Origin: Nageia nagi
Lineage: Eukaryota; Pinophyta
Direction of reading: 5' to 3'
NCBI GenBank assembly: GCA_050084985.1
Contig: JBITNC010000001.1
Span: forward strand, 80,414,001 to 80,478,000
Length of the DNA stretch: 64,000 bases
Part shown: piece after piece, positions 48,176 to 60,780 of the stretch
Layout: the number at the start of each line of letters is the position of its first letter
How positions within the stretch are numbered: position 1 is the first letter of the stretch
Program-made: the position numbers and the translations under genes
Notes under the pieces: model-generated
Told to the model about the DNA's origin: nothing
Database searches by the model: none
What the model saw: the letters and a program-made list of their open reading frames with translations, nothing else

Positions 48176-49390
48176 TGTTAACTATTTTAGCACATATGAA
48201 TTATAATACTAGCACTTCCTCTTGCAATGATCTTTCATTTTGATGTACTACTTTACTTAGTGGTTATGCAATTTAGACACTATGACCAACATAATAATCA
48301 TATAATGGAATAATGATAATATTATTGATTAAAGTTAAGATGTAAATATAATAAAAGTTATAATTCAATGGTAAATGACTCTCACCATGATGATAGAAAT
48401 GGACTTGGCTATCTCATGAGGGGTGCCACCACTTTCTCAACTCAATAACCAATCCAACACAACCACTATCACAACTTCAAAAAGAGAGCCTTCTTATAAC
48501 AAAACTCTAACCTTCTCTTCACTTGGATAATCATGAACACATTATAAAACTTGACATACTTATAATACTAATACTCAAGACTCATCACACATATATAAAC
48601 TTCTTCACAACTCACTCACAACTTCAACTCAACTTAACTTGACTTGCACTTGATCCCACTAGACTTGCTCTAAATTTTGTACTCAACTTGCACTAGACTT
48701 ATGCTCAACTTGCACTATACTTGTTCTTAAATTTCCTTACATGCCCATAGCACTCCTTTATTTATAGGCTAGAGAAGATATCTATATTTCTTTGCAACTT
48801 GAATTTTATAATACATTATATCTCCATATCTAGAAATATCAAAACCACTTTTAGAAATATCCATGAGATACTACATGGATCTCTTTCCACATAATCCTTT
48901 TTTGGAAACCCCTTTTAAATATCAACAACTACTTTCACATCATCACATATCCTTGTACAACATAATTCTATAGATAATTCTAGAACATATATCTTATAGA
49001 TATTACCCATGGATATTTCTTCCACTTACTATTACTTACTTTCACCATTAACCTTTCACTATTTACCATTTACCTTTTATCTTTTACCATTTACCATTTA
49101 TTGTTTTACTTTTTATTTAACTTCACCAACTTAAATTCCTGATAGTACACTTGTATTACTAATCATTGTTACATCCCTATCTCTTTATTTTTCCTACATT
49201 GTTATTCAATTGTGGTTATAATTATAGCTTATTGATGGGTATTGTTATTCCATTATGATTGTAACTATAGCTTGTTGGTGAACATCATTATCTTGCACAA
49301 CAAGTTGGTTGCTAGGTACTATTATTGATTATGACATATACCAATTACATAAATATATTATATATTTACTAAAATAGTTGAAAGATGGCA
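48176..49390 (-). repeat. Gypsy 3' LTR
   Basis: 1215 bases; plus-strand ends TGTTAACTATTTTA and AAAGATGGCA. It matches 61646-62703 over long blocks (CTTCCTCTTGCAATGATCTT near 48216 and 61668). The polypurine tract AGGAGGAGAAGA adjoins it on the minus strand (49391-49402). Confidence 0.85.
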
Positions 49391-49435
49391 TCTTCTCCTC
49401 CTAATTTCTACTACATTCTTAGAGTAGAAAAGTAT

Positions 49436-49867
49436 TCAATTAGGAGCTTGAAAAATATTCAACTTGTCATGGTTGACCCACTTAGAAATTAGATTATCAT
49501 CCAAATATTCAAGTTTGTGCATTCCATTATCATGAACTATTACTATCATGTATGGTTCAGTCCACTTTAGTAACAACTTATTGTATTTTCTCTTATGATG
49601 TTTGGAATCATTTACCATGATTAGATCATTAAACTTGAATGGATACCATTTCAAATTTTTATCAAAATAATCCTTTTGCTTAGTTTTCTTCTTTTCAATA
49701 GTCTCATTAGCTACATGGTACATATCTTCTAATTGTTGAAGTTGCATTAATGTGTCATCAATAGATCCTCCTTCATCCTTTCTTTTCCTTGATATAGTTA
49801 TTAAAGTTGGAACATCAATTTATATAGGCAAAATAGGATCAATTCCATATGATAAATGGAAGGGAGA
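49436..49867 (-). pseudogene. Gypsy integrase, C-terminal part
   Basis: The minus-strand frame starts at the Copia-C insertion with SPFHLSYGIDPILPI, then (49747-49436) ANETIEKKKTKQKDYFDKNL, FKFNDLIMVND, KWTEPYMIV. This is the end of a plant Gypsy integrase. One TAA lies where Glu or Gln is usual, and one frame change occurs near 49750. Confidence 0.85.
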
Positions 49868-49872
49868 ATGCC

Positions 49873-50458
49873 TATTATAATTATAATGTTATTTAGTGCA
49901 TTGTGTAATTAATATGCTTAGCATATTAATAATCACCTAAATTTGGTTATTAGGTGATAATGAGGTTCATGTATGGTGGGTGGAATAGTATTCTCCACCC
50001 AACTTAAAATGATATTGCTAGGTGGAATAGTGTCTTCAATAACAATTAAATGTAATTCTATATTGTAACTTAGGGTTAACTAACCTATTTTGGTTAGATT
50101 AGTTAACTACCTAAGGTTAGTTTTGAGTCTTATAAAAGGAGCTCATTTTGTGAATATTTGTAAGAAGATAAAGATGAAAAGTTGTTAATATAGATATTAG
50201 TTAGTAAGATCTTAAGTATGCAAGCTATGCTTCATGCTAAGGAGAGTCATGGTTGAGATCCATATGAGTGTACATTGTTTGAGAGTATAGTGAAAAGGAG
50301 ACCTAAAATGGAGTACTCCATATGATGGAGGAACCACTATACATCTTGTGTTACTATGTGAGAATGCTTCTTGAGTTCTTAGTTTAGAATGATTGATTGC
50401 TATATTTGATGAAGATCTTACAAGTGTTCTTGAGTTATGGAATCCTTCAATTCCATAA
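49873..50458 (+). repeat. Copia-C 5' LTR
   Basis: 586 bases. Its first two bases read TA (TG in the 3' copy) and its last AA (CA in the 3' copy). It shares GAGGAACCACTATACATCTT with the 3' LTR (50331) and the GGAACCAC block with Copia-A and -B. Differences from the 3' copy are scattered, so this insertion is older than Copia-A. Confidence 0.9.
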
Positions 50459-50460
50459 AA

Positions 50461-50473
50461 TGGTATCAGAGCC
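50461..50473 (+). other. Copia-C primer binding site
   Basis: TGGTATCAGAGCC, exact initiator-methionine tRNA complement, two bases after the LTR. Confidence 0.95.
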
Positions 50474-50515
50474 AGGTTATGGGATCTCCTCCAAACTTCA
50501 ACTTGGAAATTTGAG

Positions 50516-52270
50516 GTAACTCACCTCAAATTAAGATATATATATACTCTTATCTTATTTCAAGTTTTATTTGAAACTTAAATGGTTAGTCCATTTCAAT
50601 TTCTTATTTTGAAGTTGAATCTTGATGTTTATACTCACATTTTTTATTTGAGAATAATGGGCTCAAATTTAAGGTAAAATTATTACCTTAGTGACATGTT
50701 AGTAGTATTTCTTAGTTGCTAAATCTAACACATGTTATAAAGTTAGATTGCAAATCTTATGATTTTGAGACTAACATGTTTCAATTCATGTTATGGATAT
50801 GTTTTTTTCCTATTTTACAATTTTTTTTTAAATAATGCAAAAATTTGTTTTGAAATATTTGGTATAAAATAAATCACAAATACAAGTTGTAAAGTTTGTA
50901 ATTTGATTTGTTTTCTACAATATATTTTCCAAATCATTTATTTGGGACATTAAATACGATAAGAATGCTCAAATATTGCAATTTTGTATGGTACTCAAGT
51001 TGTTCATTTTTTATTGGTGTTAAATGCGCTATTTTTTAATAAAAAATCTACTATTCTTATATTAAAAATTATATTTTTTTTAATACACCTTTATATTAAC
51101 AATTTATTTTACAAATCAAAACTATAAAAAAAAATTAAAAACAAAAAAGGGGGGTCCCCTATCTAACTATGGTCAAACTGATTTTGCTCTGCTCTTATCA
51201 TCTTGATAGCCTTTACATCTCTGCCCACGTCTCCTCTACACATGGTGGCATTTGATTTTTTTTTCCTTACCATCCCTTTCCTTTGCCATCTATTTTTGTT
51301 TCTAGCCACATCCTTTTTTGACCATAGTATTCATTTTTCAAAGGCCTAGAGCACTAATTTTCAATATTGCTTGCTAGTCATTTTTTATTTAATGCATCTA
51401 GAAACTCTACATCTTTACAAAGTGTATACTCAAGGTTTCAATTTTTTTGTCTATCATAAATTACCTTGGGGAGCGTAACATGTATTTTTTACTCACATTG
51501 TTTTTAAGGGATCTTATTTTTAAGTAAAAAGGGGGAAAAGCTTACAAGTATTTTACTTAATTTTTAGATCTTCATAACAATTTGCATGTCTACTTTTTAA
51601 GTGTTTATTTTTTGATAAAATCTTTATGTCAAAGTATGGAATGCCTATTACTTTGAATTTCTTAGATCACTTAATTTTGTTTAAAGACATGCTTAAACCA
51701 TCATTTTTTAAGCTAGTAATGCATACTTAGAACTTAATTTTTAAGTTGAAGTAATGCATGATTATTACTTAAGTTATGATGCCTTTTTTATGCAAGTTAT
51801 GTGAATAATGCATTTGTTTTAATGCTTAAAGCTTAATTATTTGTTTAATGCATGCTTAAGGACTTAAATTTTTAAGTTTTTTCTTAGAACTTTAAATTTT
51901 TTAATTTAAATGCATGTTTAGTACATAAGTTGGAATAATGCAAGCTTAGTACCTAAGTTGAAATAATGTATGTTTATACAATTTACTTATGCAAGAATAG
52001 ACTTATGCAAATTAACAATTTTAAGTATTTTGTGCACTAATCCTTGGTCAACTAATCTTTTCTTGCAAAATTTAGCACTAACTATGAATTTATATATTAC
52101 ACTTATAAAAATAAGCACTATCTATATTGCATTATTGTTTAAGATGTCCTTAAATTGAAATTATTGTATTTGAGGCTTTTTTTTTTTGCTTATCTTGAGA
52201 ATTTTGCAATTTATCCAATAAATAATTTGGTAAAAGATAGAAGCCAAAATAATATTTATTAATTATACAA
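50516..52270 (+). other. Copia-C leader, probable intron-like region
   Basis: Donor-like TTGAG|GTAACT at 50515/50516. It contains a hairpin with GGGGG loop (51520-51560), a short GC-richer block (51150-51310), and repeated ACTTAA/TTAAGT/AATGCATG motifs (51700-51960) like Copia-A. The acceptor is uncertain; a pyrimidine tract then TTGAG near 52199 is the best candidate. Confidence 0.4.
51520..51560 (+). other. Leader hairpin with G-rich loop (Copia-C)
   Basis: Inverted repeat TTAAGTAAAA (51520-51529) and TTTTACTTAA (51551-51560) around a loop with AGGGGGAAAAGC. Same stem core and G-run as Copia-A hairpin 2. Confidence 0.75.
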
Positions 52271-52276
52271 AGTTCC

Positions 52277-53960
52277 ACTCACATGCCTAAGTGGATAGCC
52301 AAACTAAGTAGAATCTTCGATATGATCAAGAGAGTTGAAATTAGAACTCTCAGGATCTATGATAGGAAAACTATGTATATTAAATAAAGCAACATGAGTG
52401 ATAAGGGAGAAATGACACCTGATGTTAAAAAATGGATAGTACACCCATTGATCCCATTCTCAAGTTAGTCATGAAACATAAGTGGACTCCAAATGAAGAT
52501 CTCATCACCATACTATAAATGCAATGGTATAGGGGTGGTAGTACTCATGAGAATGTAGCATTGCAAGACTTGCATAGTGCAGAAAATAGAAGATAAAAGG
52601 TGTCCAAGAATAGTAAAGGATGATCTTCCATGTCCAGTTCAAATGATAGACAAGTGTGATTATGAGGTGCAATTTCTCGGCATCATCCAAATGATGGATA
52701 AATCAGATGGCCCATCAAAAGAGAATTCGTTGACCCTATATGCAAACTAGGTTTTGTTGCAAAGTAGTTTACAGTACAATGCAAGCATGTTGTATGACTC
52801 AACCTTGAATAAATTGATAAAGAACTTCTTGGGGAATATCAACATAAAGAACTTAAAAAATAGTCATATTCATGATGAATGATAAGTGATTTAGATCTCT
52901 CTTAGCATTTCTTACATAAGTGAACGTGATGATGATCAAATAGAATAAAATGAACTTATAGCATTACAAACTAACTAGATCATTGATCATAAATGGGAAT
53001 ATAAAAATGGATCAACCATGCAAGCATAATAACCAATATGACCATGTACTTTACTTTATTAAAATGTTAGAAAAGATTCCCACTGACAAGCCCAAGTGGG
53101 TTGTGCTTATGACTTGATTAATGATAGTCTAGTGAATGGTCACCAGAATCCAAAGAATTAGCATCATCTTTAGATATGCTAGAATTAGATGTGTCCAATA
53201 CTAAAAGATATTGATATGAAAGAGGTATAAAGTGATAATAAAAATAAAATTGATGACATAAAATACGATGACCACCTCACCAAGAAATGTGAAAAGAGTA
53301 TGTGGATAACCATTGTAGCCTATGCTAATGAACTACCCATGCAATAGTGAGTTGTTTGAAATACTCTTGTGGATGTAGGGAAGGTGGTTTGATGTAGCAT
53401 ATGAATTTCAAAAGATAGCAATTGAATGAGGTATAAACCATTATACATCATGTCCAATTAGGTTTATTGAGTAAATGAAATAATCGATGAACATGATCCT
53501 CATGATTGAGATAAAAAATTATGCAAATACTATAATAATCATCTGGGTACAATTGAAGAAATACTAGTCACTATTGCAATAAAACCTTAGATATGATCAA
53601 AGCATAATTTTCTAAAGCTGCATGAATGCTACAATGCACTATGTTATCCTAAAGATCACTCAGTAGGGCATGAAACTGAGAAACATCTATGAAAGATAAT
53701 TAAAAATAAAAGATTTTAGCTTAAATCATAAATGCAAAGCATCGAATGACAAGCAAGGATCATTTATAGCTATTTATAATGCATATGATTTGATATAATC
53801 AAACTATAATAATTATGACAACTAAAAAAAAGGATTCATTGGCCAATGAATTTATGGTAATAAAATATCTCACCTACCACTCATTTAATTAATTGATGTC
53901 ATATGCATGATGTCAGGATAGTAATAATGATAGTACCACTAAGCTATGTAATGATTAAGT
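52277..53960 (+). pseudogene. Unrecognised decayed coding region of Copia-C
   Basis: The first 200 codons (52277-52880) have only about six stops, fewer than expected by chance here, with segments such as MPKWIAKLSRIFDMIKRVEI and DDLPCPVQMIDKCDYEVQF. After 52880 stops are frequent. It has no Copia gag, protease, integrase or RT motif that I can see, although this is where gag-pol should be. It may be a heavily decayed or substituted gene. Confidence 0.3.
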
Positions 53961-53967
53961 AATCACT

Positions 53968-54606
53968 ATGCTATTTTTCTCTCTCATATTGACTATTAAA
54001 TTGGATAGTTTACTCATGAGTGATAGGTTGATCATCATGACTCCCATAGAGAATTTTATCACACACATGAGAAGTTCTTCCTTGAGTCCAAACAAGGAAA
54101 CAAACATATGGGCAAACTTAGAGAATGCCTATCTTCACCATGAACTAGTTGCAACAAAGATTGAGATGGAGATAATGGCCCATTGTTACAATTTTCTACA
54201 AAAAAAAAAAACTATATGCATATAGTATTACCATGAACTCTTGGCTAAGCATAGTAAACTACTAGCTGAGAAAAATATGTGGCAATTATAAGCAAAAGAT
54301 AATGAGATACAAATTAGGTGTGATGCCAGCAATAGATGCTATGGAATGTAATGATTAAAATAAAAGTGGAAGAAAAGGGCCTTCTAGTATAAGGATATCC
54401 TTTGACACTTTAGTATTCACATTCTAAAGAAAATAGCATCTAAACCTTCTATGGGCCCTACAAAATCTAGACTACAATCTCAATCACAGCAATTAGCTAC
54501 TTTGGTATGGAATGGACTTTTCCACATAAAACCCACACATATTTTATTCATAAAGCCCCTTTCTAAAGTAGGGTTGGTGAAATATTCCTCCAAGGGGAGT
54601 ATTGGC
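53968..54606 (+). pseudogene. Copia-C 3' coding end with a non-RT upstream part
   Basis: One frame of 213 codons with seven internal stops and no frameshift. The last part, IKPLSKVGLVKYSSKGSIG, matches the Copia-A polyprotein end (FTKPL, then LGLVKLPSRGSEV). The upstream part (ENFITHMRSSSLSPNKETNI, then HELLAKHSKLLAEK) is charged, heptad-like and probably helical, and does not resemble RNase H. So a Copia tail is joined to a sequence of unknown origin. All seven stops could come from Gln, Arg or Trp codons. Confidence 0.5.
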
Positions 54607-54700
54607 TGAATTCTTATTGAATTCTTTATTCAATCTTGTAATATGTATGTAGACTTTTTAAAACCCAAGCTTTTTTTTTTGCATTCTTGTTAACTAGTTG

Positions 54701-54741
54701 ACTATAAGTATTGGCTTAACATCTTTGTGATGACTTATAGT
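54701..54741 (+). other. 41-base two-stem hairpin, Copia-C copy 1
   Basis: Outer stem ACTATAAGT (54701-54709) with ACTTATAGT (54733-54741), fully paired; inner stem CATC (54720-54723) with GATG (54729-54732). Same length and layout as the Copia-A copy. Confidence 0.75.
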
Positions 54742-55030
54742 GCAACCCAAATCTAAACCGCTTATTTTCAAAGACAAGTTCTTAATGAAACAACTGTATC
54801 TCTATTCATGTACATTTTTTTTACTTCCATGTTGGGAATATGGATCCATTTTGATGGATTATGTTACATTGCTAAATCCAAGCATCTTTCATTGATGGAT
54901 TTTGTTACATGTAGCTTTCATTAACTTTGTGTTGTATAGTGTTGATTTTGTTGAATACCTTTATGGTAAGTTCACTTTGTGTGAGGAACTTATTGTACAA
55001 CTTGGCCAATCTTGCACTGTTCAATTATTC

Positions 55031-55330
55031 ATATGTGAGGAACTCTTATGTGTCATTTGGCATTGTTCAGTTATCCATATGTGAAGAACTTGTATGTGCA
55101 TGCTTTATTTTGATTTATCACTATTCAGTTATCCATGTGTGAAGAACTTTTATGTGTCTTTTGGCACTATTCAATTATCCATATGTGAGGAACTCATATG
55201 CGCGTACTCTATTTTTTGGTCAATCTAGCATTGTTCAATTATCCATATGTGAGGAACTCTTATGTGTCCTTTGGCACTATTCAATTATCTATATATGAGG
55301 AACTTGTATGTGCATGCTCTCTTTTGTACT
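55031..55330 (+). repeat. Dimeric tandem repeat in Copia-C 3' module
   Basis: Six units at 55031, 55077, 55135, 55181, 55245 and 55291 (spacing 46, 58, 46, 64, 46), so about three dimers. Unit core: ATATGTGAGGAACT, then TATGTG. A further Copia-A-like unit (TGGTAAGTTCACTTTGTGTG) lies just before, near 54964. Confidence 0.8.
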
Positions 55331-55363
55331 GATAATCAACACATGTTTTATATATAGTAGGTG

Positions 55364-55405
55364 ATTATAAGTATTAACTTGGCATCCTCCATGATGACTT
55401 ATCAT
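55364..55405 (+). other. Two-stem hairpin, Copia-C copy 2
   Basis: Outer arms ATTATAAGT (55364-55372) and ACTTATCAT (55397-55405), one mismatch; inner CATC/GATG kept. 42 bases. Confidence 0.6.
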
Positions 55406-55433
55406 GCAACATAAATCCAAGTATCTTTTAGTG

Positions 55434-55474
55434 ACTATGAGTATTGGCTTGGCATCTTCGTGATGACTTATAGT
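55434..55474 (+). other. 41-base two-stem hairpin, Copia-C copy 3
   Basis: ACTATGAGT (55434-55442) with ACTTATAGT (55466-55474), one G-U pair, inner CATC (55453-55456) and GATG (55462-55465). Nearly identical to the Copia-A copy. Confidence 0.75.
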
Positions 55475-56575
55475 GCACTAGTGGCCACACTCTTTTCTAC
55501 TTCCATGATTATAGAAGATAGATCCATGATGATGGATTATTTACATATTTTTGATAAAATTTAAATAATTTTGATTGATTCATGCTACTAATTTCATCAT
55601 TTCCCTCTTAACTAGTAGCATGGTTAAGATGGAATTCTAAGTCTAAAATCTTGACTCACTCTTGGTAAAGTCAAGTTTATTTGTTATGATATCTTGACTC
55701 CCTCTTGGTATTTTCAAGTTTCTTTATTGTGGCTTCTTGACTCACTCTTGGTAAATTTAAGTATATTTCTTGTATGATATTGTGGCTTACTCTTGGTAAA
55801 GTCACATTTCTTTATGGCCCCTTCTGGCTTTCTGCATCTTAATATGGTAATTACAATGGCCTTTTATGCCTTATGATATTTGTTTTTTCCTTTACATCTT
55901 GATGTCAATATTGGTCAAGTTGGCATTTATTCTTGGCATGATTCATGTCACATTGTCACACATGTATTTGTTTAATGAAGTTGTCATCAAGGGGGACAAA
56001 ATGTTAGGTTGGTTGTATTGGTGTGATGCCACCCCTCATGTAAAACAAATACAACACCAAGAAATAAATACAAAATAAAGAATGATAAATGCTAAATACA
56101 AATAAAAGTATCACTTTTTTCATTTTTGATGCATATTAATTGGTTGATAATGCATATGTCTTGATATATGCACATGTGATATTCTTAGATATCATAGTTG
56201 ATGATTTATGTCATCCTTGTTGTTGTGCATTTATGATTTTTTTACATCTTTATATGCTTTATTATGATCAATGTATGGATAATATGATTTGATTCATGTT
56301 AATATGAATTTATAATGCTTCTAACTAATCTTGTTATAAGCTGATTGTAGTTTTCAAGTTTTCTCTAAGAGATTGCAGGTTACTTATGACAATAGCTATG
56401 AGACTTCTTATTTTTTGGCATTTAGATCTTAAACCTTCTCTCCTTTATATAAAGTCTTAAAATGTCTCCTTTCTCTCAAAATTGTAAGCTTTGTTTGGCT
56501 ATATGTACACTTTGTAGCATGAGTAAAACCTCTTTGTAAAATCATTATTTTTCTAATCATTCTCAAAATAACATT

Positions 56576-56584
56576 AAGGGGGAG
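56576..56584 (+). other. Copia-C 3' polypurine tract
   Basis: AAGGGGGAG directly before the 3' LTR, identical to that of Copia-A. Confidence 0.9.
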
Positions 56585-57164
56585 TGTTAGAATTATAATG
56601 TTATTTAGGTAATTCTATAATTAATATGCTTAGCATATTAATAATCACCTAAATTTGGTTATTAGGTGATAATGAGGTTCATGCATGGTGGGTGGAATAG
56701 TATTCTCCACCCAACTTAAAATAATATTATTAGTTGGAATAGTGTCTCCACTAACAATTATATGTAATTCTATATTATAACTTAGGGTTAACTAACCTAT
56801 TGTGGTTATGTTATTTAACTACCTAAGGTTAGTTTTAAGTCCTATAAAAAAAATCTTATTTTGTGAAGATTTGTAAGAAGATGAAGATGGGAAGTTGTTA
56901 GTATAAATCTTAGTTAGTAAGATCTGAAGCATGCAAGCTATGCTTCATGCTAAAGAGAGTCATGGTTGAGATCTATATGTGTGTACATTATTTGAGAGTA
57001 TAGTGAAAAGGAGACCTAAAATGGAGTACTCCATGTGATGGAGGAACCACTATACATCTTGTGTTACTATGTGAGAATGAGTTCTTAGTTTAGAATGATT
57101 AATTGCTATATTTGATGAAGATCATACAAGTGTTCTTAGGTTATGGAATCCTTCAATTCCATCA
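56585..57164 (+). repeat. Copia-C 3' LTR
   Basis: 580 bases, TGTTAGAATTATAATG to TTCCATCA, followed by ATGCC. Confidence 0.9.
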
Positions 57165-58070
57165 ATGCCCAGTTGATGTCTCTTACTGTAGCTCTATATT
57201 CCCATAGTATTGCATGAATCCTTTTATCCCATGTATTTACCTACAATGTTGTATCCTTAGAAAGTATCTGAAATAAGACATAATTAGTTTGTTCTACCTA
57301 GCTATTGGTGCTTGGTTTGTAAGTATTTACCTTTATATGCTTGATTATAAATCAACTTAACAAATATTATACTACCTCATTGATGAAGTTGGTTTCTTGA
57401 TCTATCACAATCTCTAATGGACATCCAAATCTTATCATAATGCACTCATACAAAAATCTTGCTACCTCTTCCATTGATGCTTCCTTTAATGATCTTGATT
57501 CTACCCACTTAGTAAAATAATTTGTAGCCATAAAAATATATCTATTTCACTTTGGTGTAGGAGGTAATGATCTTACAATGTCAATTCCCAATTTCTCAAA
57601 TGGTCCTAAGGGAAGAATAAGACATAATGGTGTTGATGTTGTTCTATGATTCCCATAATAATTAAAAGTATCACAAATTTTATAATAAAAGAAATAATAT
57701 TTAAAAAGAGTGATCCAATAATAACCTACATCCAATAGTAATCTTGTTTTCAATTTTCCAAATAATATCCTTTGCATATGCCATCATACATATCTCTTAT
57801 TAACTCTTTCCCTTGATCACATCCCATGGTACAAAGATATTTTCCATTTATTCTAACTTTATTAAAACCCCATCCGTAAGTGTATAGAGTATAATTTCCT
57901 ACGTAATTTTCCTTTTTATCTTGGATGTTTCCCCCTCTATAAATTTAAATTCACTCAAGTAATTCCAAATGTCAATGTAGTAATTTGGAATCATCTTCAT
58001 AAAAAACAAAGTTGCATTAGGAAAATCATCATCATAAGAATATTTAATGCTTTCATATGATCTAGATAGT
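57165..58070 (-). pseudogene. Gypsy integrase, N-terminal and core parts
   Basis: The minus-strand frame at 57777-57547 shows the decayed zinc-binding segment (LLLDVGYYWITLFK, ICDTFNYYGNHR) and PLGPFEKLGIDIVRSLPPTP; the first two are usually W- and C-rich. The core follows: KWVESRSLKEASMEE, RFGCPLEIVIDQETNFI, and WEYRATVRDINWA at the insertion point of Copia-C. Stops at several positions. The protein would have inserted the element DNA into the chromosome. Confidence 0.85.
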
Positions 58071-58589
58071 GCATCATGTTAGAGTTGAAGCCCATCCAAT
58101 GTCCATAATTGGAGAAACTCTATTTCTTTATTTCCAATCGACAATGATAGTATCCACTAGTACTAACTAGCCTACTAGCTAGCATAATAGACAATTGGCC
58201 TATCGGTTAGGTCAACCAATCTGCTAAGCATCGATTCATTTTGTATGTGGACTATGCATGGTAGTTAGATGGTTTTCTTGTTGTTTTGTGAGATTTTTGT
58301 TCTCACACTTCATTTTGAGGTTTGATAGAGCTAGGAAAATATATGTAGACATCAATAAACAATCTATACTTGTTTACACATGGATTTAGAGGTTGTTATT
58401 AGTAGGATTAGTTTTTTTGACAATCATTCTTTATGGTTTACTTGCAACAATCAATTTTGTATTCTAGCTTCTTCCATGAAGCTATAAATTCATGTAATTT
58501 CATTTAGTAATATAATGTGAGTTCCACATATCATAATTATTATATTTCTTTCCTAATCTATCCATAATATCAAACTCATATTCTTGTAA

Positions 58590-58960
58590 TAGGATTATCT
58601 AACTTGTAATCCTTCTCATAGGATTAGGCTTATTAATGATATACTTTAAAGCTTGATGATTAGTAACCATAGTGAACTTTTTTCCCAACAAGTAATTTCT
58701 AAATTTCTTCAAATAAAAAATTATATATAAAGCTTTTTTTTAGTGAATATATAATTTGGCTCAGCACTGCTCATCTGTTAACTTTCAAAATGGATAGGAT
58801 GATCATTTCCAACTTCGTATTTTTAGCTAAATGTAATACCTAATTCTTTATCTGATGCATCCATGTAGACTATGAATGGCTTACTTCAAACAAGATTATT
58901 CAAAATAGATGTTGTTACCAATACTTATTTTAGCTCCTTAAAAGCTTCTCTTACTTCTTT
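58590..58960 (-). pseudogene. Gypsy RNase H
   Basis: Minus-strand segments FIVYMDASDKELGI, VGNDHPIHFES, SSAEPNYIFTKKK, and RNLEITCWEKSSLWLLIIKL match the RNase H that removes template RNA in plant Gypsy elements. The first catalytic Asp (YMDAS) is present. Stops and frame changes are frequent. Confidence 0.75.
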
Positions 58961-59279
58961 TCCTAGTTCATATGATACATCTTTTTTTAAAAATTGATTC
59001 AATGGCTAAGCAATCCTGGAGAAGTTCTTGATAAATATTATATAGTACCCAACATACCCAATAAATATCTTAACTTGCTCTTATTCTCTAGGAATGAAAG
59101 TTTCTTAATCTTAGCCACCTTCTCTTGATCAATTTCAATACCACTCTTGGATACAACATATCCCAAAAGTACTCCCTTTGAGCATCCAAAAATACATTTG
59201 GCTAGATTCAATTATGCTTTTGCTTCATGCAATAGTTTGAAATCTTTCTCAATTTTTCCTAGGAATTTTCCTTCTTTCC

Positions 59280-59870
59280 ATATATACAAAAATTATCTAG
59301 AAAAATTCTAATGAATGTTCCAATATAAGGCTCCAAAACTCTATTCATAAGTCTTTTAAATGTAGCAAGTGCATAATCCAAAGGTTATTACTCAGTAAGA
59401 AATGTACCCCATGGAGTGGTGAAATTTGTATTCAAATGATTTTTATCTACTATTTGAACTTAGTTATATCCACTATAACCATGTACAAAATTGTAGCAAT
59501 CATATCATGCCACTTCATCCAAAATGTGATCTAAAAAAGGAAGAGGATGATTATCTTTCTTTGTGAATTTATTCAACTTTCAATAATCCATGCATATTCT
59601 TATCTTACCATTATTCTTTCAATATACCACAATAGGAGAAACCCATTCTAAATTATCTACAAAAAAGTTAAATCTTGCATCTAAGAGGTTTCCTATTTTA
59701 TCCTTAATACTTTTAGAGAATTACGGATTCATCCTATAGGGCATCTGTTTAATGGGCTTATTATTCTCAATCAATTTGATTGAATTTTCTATCCATGTTA
59801 CTTGTTATAAATCCTTATAATCAAAGGTTAAACAATAAATATACCTTCAAAAAAGCTAAAAATACTCTTC
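59280..59870 (-). pseudogene. Gypsy reverse transcriptase
   Basis: Minus-strand order: EWVSPIVVYQKNNGKIRICM (about 59650-59590), LNKFTKKDNHPLPFLDHIL, GYSGYN, PLDYALATFKRLMNRVL (about 59390), and the catalytic block FLDNFCIYG (about 59304-59278). The second aspartate of the usual F-x-DD is Asn, a G-to-A change that alone would remove activity. Several TAG and TAA stops lie at Gln or Arg positions. Confidence 0.9.
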
Positions 59871-59900
59871 TCTATGATTTTCTTCAATAGCATCCCAAAA

Positions 59901-60780
59901 TCATAGTTGTTGCAAACAATGCTCCACCTCTTCCTTTGTAAAGTGCATAGTAGATTTAGTAGGTGGAGTTGGTAATATATCAATAATGGATACATTAACA
60001 TCCTCCTCATCTTTAATACCCACATCACTAGTACTTATATAGCCTAAAGATGTCCATTCTTCACTCTCATACTCTGATTTCTTTGCATTAAGGCTTAAGG
60101 GGACTACTGGAATTCTCACTTTATCTCATTCTATTATCATGTATCCATCATTTCAGTAATTATGAGCATGAAATATTCCTAATCATGGCCTTTCCAAGAG
60201 CATGGGATAAGCCATCAAATCATCCTTAATCACTTCGAAATCTACCAGAAAAATAACTCCAACAATAGAAATAGCAACATTTGAAATAATGCCTTAAGGT
60301 TTTATTTTACCCTTATTTAATGACCTCAACTATAGTGTGGATTCATGATTAATTTTTAACCATAGCATATTCATAACAAAAATTATCATAATATTTACAA
60401 TAGCATTATTTTAAACTACCTTAGCTCTAGAAACATATGGATCCACTTTCATTTCCAAGATAGGAACATTTCCTTGCTTCTTCTTTTGTGCATTGGTTCC
60501 ACTTTGCAATTCTCTCCTCTTATAAGAAGATAATGCTAACAATTATCCATATATTATATTGGTAGTACATGATGATATATCCTCCAGTATTGAATAAGTT
60601 ACTTGGTCTTGGGAGATTTAAAATTCTTGGACACCTAATCTTCTTCTCTTACATTTTTTGTTACCCTCTTATATCTTCTTAGCTTCTCATTCTCCTTAAT
60701 TTACATGCTCCTTCACATGCTTTATGGAAAAAATATTAGTTGCTTCTTCTTTCACCACATCTATAGGTGCCTTAACCTTT
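59901..60780 (-). pseudogene. Gypsy protease region
   Basis: The minus strand shows VPILEMKVDPYVSRAKVV, then AISIVGVIFLVDFEVI and YPMLLERP-x-LGIFHAH, the pattern of the Gypsy aspartic protease region before RT. The catalytic D-x-G itself is not visible. An open part at 60119-59901 (KKSEYESEEW, HFTKEEVEHCL) links to RT. Confidence 0.6.

Larger units (their letters stand above)
49873..57164 (+). mobile_element. Copia-C, LTR retrotransposon nested in the Gypsy integrase
   Basis: 7292 bases with exact ATGCC duplications (49868-49872, 57165-57169). LTRs 49873-50458 and 56585-57164, primer site 50461-50473, polypurine tract 56576-56584. The 3' end of a coding region resembles Copia, but I find no reverse transcriptase or integrase, so it is probably non-autonomous. 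It has the same leader and 3' module layout as Copia-A. Confidence 0.9.

Noticed and set aside
54902-55142. Overlapping frames as short proteins
   Set aside because: They are translations of the Copia-C tandem repeat.
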